Shown here one piece after another: positions 14,433-20,594 of a stretch of 20,594 nucleotides of DNA. The notes beneath the pieces are model-generated. The model was not told the DNA's origin. It saw only the letters and a program-made list of their open reading frames with translations, and ran no database searches. The translations under genes were made by a program, and so were the position numbers. Source of the stretch: Pseudomonadota bacterium (GTDB lineage: Bacteria > Pseudomonadota > Gammaproteobacteria > Steroidobacterales > Steroidobacteraceae); contig JAKCEJ010000009.1 in NCBI GenBank assembly GCA_021838065.1, forward strand, positions 1-20,594, read 5' to 3'. How positions within the stretch are numbered: position 1 is the stretch's first letter; each line of letters begins with the position of its first letter.

Positions 14433-16217
14433 TCAGACGCGAAGCCCCATTGCCCGCATCAGCTCCAGGCCGTTGCTGGTGGTGACCACTCCGGGGCGCA
14501 ACGTGTAGTCGAAGTACATCTGCCCCTCGCGCATCGTTTCGCGGAAATGGACGTTGCGCACCTGCCCGGCGAGTGCGGGCAGCTCGGTGAGCGCCAGGTC
14601 ATGGGTGGTGGCGATGCCGATGGCGCCGAGCTCGATCAGCGTGCGCAGCAGTCCCTCGGCGCCGATGCGCCGATCGGTGGAATTGGTGCCCTGCAGCAGC
14701 TCGTCGATCAGAAACAGCAGCGCCGAGCCGCCCTCGGCGAGCGCTACGATCTGGCGCAGCCGCGTCAGCTCCGCGGAGAAGCGTGACTGGCCCTCGCGCA
14801 GCGAGTCATTGACACGGATGCTCGCGCCGAGCGCCAGCGGCGCGAGCCGCAGCGCCTGCGCGCAGACCGGCGCGCCGGCCATGGCGAGCACGACATTCAG
14901 GCCCACCGCGCGCAGCAGCGTGCTCTTGCCGGACATGTTCGAGCCGCTGACCAGCAGAACCGGTGCCCGTGCCGAGAGCTGCACGTCATTGCGCACACAG
15001 CGGCCCGAGGGCAGCAAGGGGTGTCCGAGACCGCGCGCCTCGAGCGAGCGCGCTTCGGGCACGAACTCGGGGTAGGGATGCTCGGGATGCTCGAAGCCGT
15101 ATTGGGCGAGCGAGGCGAGCGCCTCGAAGCGCCCGGTGGTCTCGATCCAGCGCGGCAGGTCGGCCGCGTACCGGCGGCGCCAGCGCTCGGCGAGGAGCGC
15201 GGCCTGCAGCGGGTAGAGCAAGGGGACGTTCAGAAACCAGCGTACGATGAGCGACTCGCGCGCCTCGGCGAATGCGCTGACCCAGGCGAGCCGACCCATG
15301 GCCGCGGAGCAGCTTGCGCCGTTCGCATCGAGCTGTGCGTGCAGCGAGCGCATCGGCGCCGAGGCGAAGCGCTGATGCTCGATCTCGCCCAGCAGCTGCG
15401 CAAACGTGCGCAGGCCGTCGGAGTCGTGGCTGCTGGCGGCGCCGTCGAGCAGCGGCGCGATCTGGGCCCGCAGCCGATACAGGAGCGTCGCCTCGATGAC
15501 GAGGATCACGAGAGCGGGCGACCACGCGCCGCTCGAGAGACCCCACAGCGCCGCGCCGATCAGGGCCGCCGGCAACCCCACGGCCAGAGCGCGGATCCAC
15601 CGGTTCCCGAGCGCGTTGGCCGATTGCGCCCAGGCGAGCAGCCGCTGCGGCTTCACGAGCGTGGTGTCGTCCTCGCCGAGAACGGCGATCTGCTCGCGCA
15701 GGTCGAGTCGCTCGCGCAGCTCGTCGATGCACTCATGGCGGCGGAGGATCTCGGCGGGGTCGGCCGGTGCCAGCAGCCACTCGGCCAGTGTCTGCTCGCC
15801 CATCGCCGTGCGCGCCGCGCAGAGCAGCTCGAACAGACTGCCCTCGCCGAACAGGTCGAGGTCCGCGGCATACACATGATGCGCATCGTCGCAGGGGTGC
15901 TCGCGCAGCCCCGTGCCGGCCCAGCGGTCCTCGATGCGTGCTACCGCACGCCGATAGAACTGCGCTTGGCGGCGGGTGCGCATCGATCGGCGGCGCACGC
16001 GGGAATGGGCGATGAGGAGGACGGCGAACGCGACCACCGGCAGCGCGATCCAGTGTGCACTGAACCATTGCGCGTACCAGGCCATCCAAGCCATGACGAG
16101 CGCGGTGCCGGCGAGTGAGAGCCGGGCCGTGCCGATGCGCTGGGCCGTGCGCTGCAGCGCGGCGACGCGCGCTTCCCGGTCCGCGAGCCTGGCGGGGTAC
16201 TCTTCGCTCGGCGTCAC
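14433..16217 (-). CDS. Membrane-anchored MutS-like ATPase
   Basis: This 594-residue protein carries only the C-terminal MutS parts. There is a helical core region (about residues 100-390) and a MutS-type ATPase with Walker A GSNMSGKST (Lys431), Walker B LLFLIDELLQGTNS (Asp505, Glu506) and the ATTHD switch motif. The mismatch-reading domain I is absent. The N-terminus has two hydrophobic helices (about 35-75) and a second pair lies near residues 205-250, so it is predicted to be membrane bound. This matches uncharacterised MutS-family proteins, not MutS or MutS2; no Smr domain is present. The GTG at 16217 is chosen because a TATACT -10 element lies 6 bases upstream, making the longer upstream frame (to 16388) unlikely and suggesting a leaderless transcript. 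It is divergent from the POT transporter. Confidence 0.82.
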   Translation of the reverse strand: MTPSEEYPARLADREARVAALQRTAQRIGTARLSLAGTALVMAWMAWYAQWFSAHWIALPVVAFAVLLIAHSRVRRRSMRTRRQAQFYRRAVARIEDRWAGTGLREHPCDDAHHVYAADLDLFGEGSLFELLCAARTAMGEQTLAEWLLAPADPAEILRRHECIDELRERLDLREQIAVLGEDDTTLVKPQRLLAWAQSANALGNRWIRALAVGLPAALIGAALWGLSSGAWSPALVILVIEATLLYRLRAQIAPLLDGAASSHDSDGLRTFAQLLGEIEHQRFASAPMRSLHAQLDANGASCSAAMGRLAWVSAFAEARESLIVRWFLNVPLLYPLQAALLAERWRRRYAADLPRWIETTGRFEALASLAQYGFEHPEHPYPEFVPEARSLEARGLGHPLLPSGRCVRNDVQLSARAPVLLVSGSNMSGKSTLLRAVGLNVVLAMAGAPVCAQALRLAPLALGASIRVNDSLREGQSRFSAELTRLRQIVALAEGGSALLFLIDELLQGTNSTDRRIGAEGLLRTLIELGAIGIATTHDLALTELPALAGQVRNVHFRETMREGQMYFDYTLRPGVVTTSNGLELMRAMGLRV

Positions 16218-16223
16218 CGGCGC

Positions 16224-16229
16224 AGTATA
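16224..16229 (-). promoter_or_regulatory. -10 promoter element of the MutS-like gene
   Basis: On the minus strand the hexamer TATACT (16229-16224) is a near-consensus -10. The expected transcription start, about 7 bases on, coincides with the GTG start codon at 16217. No good -35 was seen at the matching distance (CACACG at 16252-16247). No ribosome site exists upstream of the GTG, which fits a leaderless mRNA. Confidence 0.45.
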
Positions 16230-16411
16230 GCGGCAGCGCGCCCGGGCGTGTGGCGCGACCGGCGTGCGCTCGGGGAGCGCGGCAACGATGGTAGGATCGC
16301 AGGCCAGGCGGGCTCGGCGCGGCTCTGGGGTGCGGGCCGGCTGGGGGTCAAGGCGAGTTCTCCCGAACCGCGCCGTGGTGAATGACAATTCGCGAAAGGC
16401 GGTATGAGCGG

Positions 16412-17890
16412 ATGGAAAACGACAAGACGCTGACGCCCGAGGGCGGCACGGCGCAGACGCTTTGGGGTCATCCTCGCCAACTGTGGATGCTGCTTCTCGT
16501 CACGGTCGGCTTCAACTTCTCTTTTTACGGCTTTCGCGCCTATCTGGCTCCCTATATCGCCGAGCAGTTCTACCACGGACTGTCGGCGGCCGCCGCACAG
16601 CGCCATGCCGATTTGCTGGCGAGCGGCTTTCTGGCGCTGATGTACGCCACGCCCATTGCCGGCGGCTACGTCGCCGACAAGATCCTCGGCGAAGTGCGGG
16701 CGCTCGCAATGTCGCTGTGGCTGCTGATCGTGGCCATGGTGCTGATGACGTTGCCGAGCCTGTTCGGCTTCGAGGTCGGCATGGCGCTGCTCGCTCTGTC
16801 GGTGGGGCTCAGCATCCCCCTGACCGTGCTCATCGGGCGCAATTACGCCGACAGTGATCCGCGCCGTGAGGGCGGCTATACGCTCTACTACCTCGCCATC
16901 AACTTCGGCGCGTTCATCGCGCCGTTCGTGTGCGCGGATCTGGTCGGCCATCGCTACGGCTACCGCTGGGGGTTCATCGCGGCTGCGGCGGGGGAGCTGG
17001 TCGCGGCGCTCGTGTTTCAACTGCGCCTGCACAAGCTGCGTGCGGTGGTCCCGAGCAGCGAGAAGCTCGAGCGTCCCATCGCGACGCTGTGGGTGCTGAT
17101 CGGAATCGCCGTGCTGGCGGTGCCGACGGCGCTGCTGCTGTCGCGGCCGCAGATCCTCGGCTGGATGATGTACGCGTTCATGGCGGCGCTGGTGCTGTAC
17201 TTCGTGGTGGGCTGCATCCGCCGCGGCGATCGGGTGCAGACGCAGCGCTACATCGCGCTGCTCGTGCTGTTCGTCGCGCTGGTGGTGTTCTGGACGTTCA
17301 GCTACCAGAGCGTGACCTCGCTGAACTTCTTCGCGCGCGACTACGTGAACGCGCCGTTCAATTACACGCTGTTCCAGGCGGCCAATCCACTCTACATCCT
17401 GATATTCGCGCCGCTGATGGCGGTGCTGTGGCCCTGGCTCGGCAAGCGCGGCCGGGACCCGTCCACGCCGCGCAAATTCGGCATCGGATTGCTGCTCGTG
17501 GCGCTCAGCTACGGCATCATGGTCGCCGGGATCCGCTACGGGATGGCCGCCGACGGCAAGATCGGCTGGGGCGTGCTCGCGGCATGCTATCTCGCGGCGA
17601 CGATCGGCGAGCTCGCACTCTCGCCGATCGGCTATGGCCTGGTCGGGCTGCTGGCGGCGCCTGAGGAAGCCTCCTTCGCCATGGGGGGATGGTTCTTCGG
17701 AGTGGCCCTTGCCTACCAGATCGCCGGCTGGATCGCCACGCTCACCACCGGGTCGGCCGACGCCGCGCACCCCGGAATCGCCGATTACGAGCACGTCTAC
17801 CTGCGGATGTTCGTGTTCGGCATTGCGGCGAGCCTCGTGTACCTGCTCGCGGCGCCGCAGATCCGCAAGCTCATGCACGGAGTGCACTGA
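16412..17890 (+). CDS. POT/PTR2-family MFS transporter (oligopeptide-type)
   Basis: A 492-residue inner-membrane transporter with 12-14 predicted helices. POT features are the YGFRAYLAPYI end of TM1, the GGYVADKILGEVRAL loop (the PTR2 GGxxADxxxG signature) and FNYTLFQAANPLYILIFAPL in the second half, matching the PTR2 region. The usual ExxER(F) proton-coupling motif of TM1 is replaced: the residues before FSFYGFR are TVGFN. Arg42 after it is kept. This suggests a divergent POT subgroup whose coupling or substrate may differ from di- and tripeptide/proton symport. ATG 16412 has a weak AAAGG site about 12 bases upstream; an in-frame ATG at 16382 would add ten charged residues. It is divergent from the MutS-like gene and convergent with the MFS exporter, 25 bases away. 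Confidence 0.82.
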   Translation: MENDKTLTPEGGTAQTLWGHPRQLWMLLLVTVGFNFSFYGFRAYLAPYIAEQFYHGLSAAAAQRHADLLASGFLALMYATPIAGGYVADKILGEVRALAMSLWLLIVAMVLMTLPSLFGFEVGMALLALSVGLSIPLTVLIGRNYADSDPRREGGYTLYYLAINFGAFIAPFVCADLVGHRYGYRWGFIAAAAGELVAALVFQLRLHKLRAVVPSSEKLERPIATLWVLIGIAVLAVPTALLLSRPQILGWMMYAFMAALVLYFVVGCIRRGDRVQTQRYIALLVLFVALVVFWTFSYQSVTSLNFFARDYVNAPFNYTLFQAANPLYILIFAPLMAVLWPWLGKRGRDPSTPRKFGIGLLLVALSYGIMVAGIRYGMAADGKIGWGVLAACYLAATIGELALSPIGYGLVGLLAAPEEASFAMGGWFFGVALAYQIAGWIATLTTGSADAAHPGIADYEHVYLRMFVFGIAASLVYLLAAPQIRKLMHGVH

Positions 17891-17915
17891 GCGATCAGGC
17901 GGGTGGAACAGCGCC

Positions 17916-19148
17916 TCAGCGGCGCAAACGGCGCTCGATGCGGATCAGAATCACGGCGAGCGGCAGCGTGACGGTGAGCAGCGCGCCGAGCACGCCGAGC
18001 GGGAGAGTCGGCCCGAAGCGCGCGATTGCCTCCAGACCGGTGATCGGGCCGAGGCTGCCGCCGATGTCGCCGGCGACCTGATAGATGCCGATGGCGCGCC
18101 CATAACGCTCCGGACTGATCAGCTCGCCCATGATGACGATGAGCGGCACACTGATGCCGCCGAGGCCGATGCCGATCACGCCGAGCGCGAGGGCCGCCGG
18201 CAGCAGCGTGTGCGCCAGTGCCAGCACGGCGAAGCCGCATGCCAGGCCTGCGGCGGCCGGCAGCAGGATACGTGCCCTGTTGCCGCGCTCATCGATCGAG
18301 CGGCCCGCGATCCAGGAGACGATCGCCGATGTGCCGAGCATGACGCCCATCAGCATGCCGGCCGAGCCCTCGGCATTGAGTGCCGGCAGCATCAGGTGAC
18401 GGTCGCGCACGATCAGCACCAGCGCCGAGAGAATCACGCCCTGCACAGAGAAGAACACGATGAAATTGAACAGCCAGATGATCCACAGCGGGCCCGACCG
18501 CAGCAGATCGCGCAGCACGGCGGCGCCGGCGGGCGGCGGCGCGTGGTGGCGCTGCTCGGCGGCCGCGCCCCGCTTGCGGGGCGCAATGAAGTACGCGGCG
18601 ATCATGCCGCCGAGAGTGATGAACGTGGCGGACAGGAACGCCGCCCGCGCCGAGACCAGGTCGGCCACCAGTCCGCCGAGCAGCAGCCCTGCCGGGACAC
18701 CGAAGCTGAGCGCCATGCGGACCAGCGCGGTGGCGCGGCCGCGCTCGGCGGCGGAACTGACAATGAGGGCGGCGGTCAGCGATCCGACCAGCAGCAGCGA
18801 GGACCCGACGCCCCAGAGCGCGCGTCCGAGGAGGAACCAGCCGGCGGCATGAGCGCTCGCGAGCCCTCTTGTGTAGCACAGCGTGGCGAGCCCTTCGACC
18901 AGCAGCCCGCCGACCAGCGGCCAGCGCGCGCCGAAGCGGTCCACCAGATGGCCGGTCAGCGGGTTGATGCCGAGGCGCGTGATGCGGTTCAGCGAGAGAA
19001 TCAGGCCAATCATGGCCGGGGCGATGCCGAGCGCCTGGCCTACGATCGGGAGGATCGGAAACACCACGCCACCGCCGAGTCCGCCGGTGAATCCCAGTGC
19101 CGCCAGCGCCCAGAGCGAGGCGTTGATGCCGCGGCGGTCGTCGCTCAT
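17916..19148 (-). CDS. MFS transporter (drug/metabolite exporter type)
   Basis: This 410-residue protein has about 12 hydrophobic helices. The loop after TM2 has TGHLVDRFGARWPLVGG, the MFS motif A (GxxxDRxGxR). A second, weaker motif A-like loop, AGRSIDERGNRARIL, occurs after the middle of the protein, and the central cytoplasmic loop holds RKRGAAAEQRHHAPP. This is a DHA1-like or sugar-efflux-like 12-TM layout. The start ATG at 19148 gives a short cytoplasmic leader MSDDRRG; the longer open frame upstream is a high-GC extension. It is divergent from a MarR-GNAT fusion, a common arrangement for a MarR-controlled exporter. The substrate is unknown. Confidence 0.85.
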   Translation of the reverse strand: MSDDRRGINASLWALAALGFTGGLGGGVVFPILPIVGQALGIAPAMIGLILSLNRITRLGINPLTGHLVDRFGARWPLVGGLLVEGLATLCYTRGLASAHAAGWFLLGRALWGVGSSLLLVGSLTAALIVSSAAERGRATALVRMALSFGVPAGLLLGGLVADLVSARAAFLSATFITLGGMIAAYFIAPRKRGAAAEQRHHAPPPAGAAVLRDLLRSGPLWIIWLFNFIVFFSVQGVILSALVLIVRDRHLMLPALNAEGSAGMLMGVMLGTSAIVSWIAGRSIDERGNRARILLPAAAGLACGFAVLALAHTLLPAALALGVIGIGLGGISVPLIVIMGELISPERYGRAIGIYQVAGDIGGSLGPITGLEAIARFGPTLPLGVLGALLTVTLPLAVILIRIERRLRR

Positions 19149-19308
19149 GCGGCCCCGTGGGCTGCGCAGGCCCGCCGCTGATGCGGTCGGTGATGCCGGC
19201 ACGATGCGCGCTCGAGTCTCATCGAGGCACTTTACGGCACGCCGATCTGCCTTCCAAGGGTTCATGCGTGGGAGCCGTCGCGACCGCGGGCGTGAACTGC
19301 GGGTGGCG

Positions 19309-19340
19309 TTGCACGCGTGAAGATCTCTGACTACAGTCAG
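19309..19340 (+). promoter_or_regulatory. Promoter with palindrome before the MarR-GNAT gene
   Basis: A near-perfect palindrome CTGACT-AC-AGTCAG occupies 19327-19340. A -35-like TTGCAC (19309-19314) is followed, after 17 bases, by TACAGT (19332-19337), a reasonable -10 lying inside the palindrome. The expected transcription start is about 19344, exactly an in-frame ATG. The palindrome is a good candidate for a MarR autoregulatory site. The elements are seen; their function is inferred. Confidence 0.4.
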
Positions 19341-19343
19341 CGT

Positions 19344-20228
19344 ATGCGCCGCGAGCTTCAAACAGTCCGGGCATTCAACCGCGCGCTCACGCGACGGTGG
19401 CGCTCGGTGAGTGCGGCTGGGCCGTTCGCCGAGCGCGAGCAGGGTGTGGATCGCGTGCTCCTCGGCATCGGCCGCCGAGGATCGCCTGAGCGCCTGCTGC
19501 GCGAACGATTGGCGCTCGATTCCGGTTATCTCAGCCGTCTGGTGCGGGCGCTCGAGCGGCAGGGGCTGGTCCGCAGCGAGGCGCGCAGCGGCGAGGACGC
19601 CCGCAGGCGCTTCATCGTCCTCACGCGTGCGGGCCTTGCCCGTCTGCGCCGCTTCGATGCGCAGGACCGGGCGCGAGTGCGCTTGCTGCTGGCGCCGCTG
19701 ACGGCCAGCGAATCGCGCCAACTGCTCGAGGCGATGGCGCTGATCGAGCGCCTGCTCCGCCGTTCCGGCGTCGTCATCGGAGCGGAGGATCCGGCCGGCG
19801 CGGCCGCCCGCTGGTGTTTCGCGCGATATTTCGACGAGCTTGATGCGCGCTTCCCGGGCGGCTTCGACCGCCGGGCCGGCGGCGCAACGGTGCGTGCGGA
19901 ACTGCTGCCACCGCGCGGCCGGTTACTCATCGCGAGGCTGGATGGGGCGCCCGTCGGCTGCGGTGCGATTCGCGAGTTGGCGCCGGGAGTCCTCGAGATC
20001 AAGCGCATGTGGGTTGCCCCAAGCGCGCGCGGACTGGGTATCGGCCGGGACTTGCTTGAGGCGCTCGAGCGTATCGCCCGCCGGCGCAGGGCGCGCCTCA
20101 TCCGGCTCGATACGCACGCAACGCTCAATGAAGCGTTGCGGCTGTATTGCAAGGCCGGTTATCGGCGTATCGCCCGCTACAACGACAATCCATACGCCCA
20201 GCGCTGGTTCGAGAAGCGGTTGCGGTGA
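19344..20228 (+). CDS. MarR-type HTH / GNAT N-acetyltransferase fusion
   Basis: This 294-residue two-domain protein has a MarR winged helix at about residues 5-140, with LALDSGYLSRLVRALERQGL as recognition helix region and the wing SEARSGEDARRRFI. A GNAT domain follows (about 145-294), with the acetyl-CoA loop ARGLGIGRDLLEALE preceded by EIKRMWVAPS, and a C-terminal YCKAGYRRIARYNDNPY segment. The fusion is a known architecture (MarR-GNAT). ATG 19344 is preferred because a promoter and palindrome sit between it and the GTG at 19317, which would add nine residues; neither has a strong ribosome site. It is divergent from the MFS exporter and may both regulate it and acetylate the same compound. 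The acetyl acceptor is unknown. Confidence 0.85.
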   Translation: MRRELQTVRAFNRALTRRWRSVSAAGPFAEREQGVDRVLLGIGRRGSPERLLRERLALDSGYLSRLVRALERQGLVRSEARSGEDARRRFIVLTRAGLARLRRFDAQDRARVRLLLAPLTASESRQLLEAMALIERLLRRSGVVIGAEDPAGAAARWCFARYFDELDARFPGGFDRRAGGATVRAELLPPRGRLLIARLDGAPVGCGAIRELAPGVLEIKRMWVAPSARGLGIGRDLLEALERIARRRRARLIRLDTHATLNEALRLYCKAGYRRIARYNDNPYAQRWFEKRLR

Positions 20229-20269
20229 GGCAATGAGCCGGCCGCAAGAACGCGCTTAGCGTTGGCTCC

Positions 20270-20594
20270 TCAAGCGGCTGCCTCGCGCGGCCGCATGGCA
20301 TGCTCGGGCTGCGCGAATGAGAATTGGCGTGTCTCACCGGTTTCGAGCGCCGTGAAGTCACGTTCCGTCAAGCGGTGCCGCCTGCGCGCGGCGGCGAGCT
20401 CTTGCAGCGGCTCGTCGAACCCCTCGTCGCTCAGCCTGAAGCAGCCGAAATGAGTTGCCACCGAGACCTGAGCGGCGAGATCGCGGTGCGCCCGTACGGC
20501 CTCATCGGGGTCCATGTGATGCGGCGCTTCATACCAGCGCGGCGCGTAGGCGCCGATGGGCAGCAGAGCGAGATCGGCCGAGCCAAGCCGCCTG
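20270..20594 (-). CDS. MBL-fold metallo-hydrolase, NAPE-PLD/UlaG-like (partial, N-terminus beyond window)
   Basis: The minus frame is open from the window edge to a TGA at 20272-20270, giving 108 residues of the C-terminal part. The segment LALLPIGAYAPRWYEAPHHM, followed by DPDEAVRAHRDL and ATHFGCFRLSDEG, matches the end of the COG2220-type beta-lactamase-fold family. There, LPIGAY, a MxPxEA motif and the final metal-binding histidine (here His in ATHFG) are typical. Relatives include N-acylphosphatidylethanolamine phospholipase D and UlaG. The HxHxDH motif would lie outside the window. The product is likely a cytoplasmic metal-dependent hydrolase; the substrate is unknown. It converges with the MarR-GNAT gene, 41 bases away. 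Confidence 0.82.
   Translation of the reverse strand, partial: RRLGSADLALLPIGAYAPRWYEAPHHMDPDEAVRAHRDLAAQVSVATHFGCFRLSDEGFDEPLQELAAARRRHRLTERDFTALETGETRQFSFAQPEHAMRPREAAA

Noticed and set aside
14403..14434. Possible terminator hairpin (GAGGGG...CCCCTC) between DUF4252 and the MutS-like gene
   Set aside because: Loop is long, no T-tract follows, and the stem runs into the MutS-like stop codon.
15021..16118. 365-codon plus-strand open frame opposite the MutS-like gene
   Set aside because: No ribosome site or protein-like pattern; the opposite strand has intact MutS ATPase motifs.
16214..17887. 557-codon minus-strand open frame opposite the POT transporter
   Set aside because: Low-complexity Arg/His/Gln product; the plus frame has clear transporter motifs.
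17634..19181. 515-codon plus-strand open frame opposite the MFS gene
   Set aside because: Product is Arg/Ala/Asp/Gln-rich without structure; a shadow of the MFS gene.

Overview
The window reads as a GC-rich proteobacterial chromosome segment. A gammaproteobacterium of the Xanthomonadales/Steroidobacterales type is the best guess, from the ECF sigma / membrane partner / DUF4252 module, the YtrA-type GntR with its ABC exporter, and the many ATGA overlaps. That placement rests on gene content only. No rRNA, tRNA, CRISPR array, intact insertion sequence or phage gene was seen.

Layout. (1) 1-4.3 kb has visibly looser, more AT-tolerant codon use than the rest. It holds a class V aminotransferase running off the left edge (- strand), a ~0.9 kb non-coding stretch with a palindromic operator candidate, an OsmC-family protein and an APC-type permease. 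A decayed DUF2845 fragment marks its right border. (2) 4.7-8.8 kb is a YtrA-like GntR repressor with ABC ATPase and permease in a tightly overlapping operon, followed by a separate unit of a 44-aa membrane peptide and a DUF2306 membrane protein. Both units carry the same operator, TGTCAC-N9-GTGACA, so they probably form one local regulon. (3) 8.8-9.5 kb is a gene graveyard with a Sel1-repeat fragment and a reverse-strand PDZ-like fragment. (4) 9.5-12.4 kb is a leftward operon: cupin, isopropylmalate-dehydrogenase-like enzyme, a possible 42-aa ORF, an antibiotic-biosynthesis-monooxygenase (ABM) domain protein, and a GntR/FCD regulator with two winged-helix domains. A palindrome (ATTGGTAT-N14-ATACCAAT) sits in its promoter region. 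(5) 12.7-14.4 kb is an ECF sigma factor, a single-pass membrane protein (probable anti-sigma) and an exported DUF4252 protein. (6) 14.4-20.6 kb holds a membrane-anchored MutS-like ATPase (-), a divergent POT-type transporter lacking the usual ExxER motif (+), an MFS exporter (-) divergent from a MarR-GNAT fusion (+), and the C-terminal part of an MBL-fold hydrolase (-) running off the right edge.

The strongest leads for undescribed biology are the two-promoter YtrA regulon joining an ABC exporter to a micro-membrane protein and DUF2306, and the small-molecule operon under a tandem-wHTH FCD regulator. Three genes (the YtrA regulator, the MutS-like ATPase and the MarR-GNAT fusion) have promoter elements placed so that transcription would begin at or beside the start codon, suggesting leaderless mRNAs.
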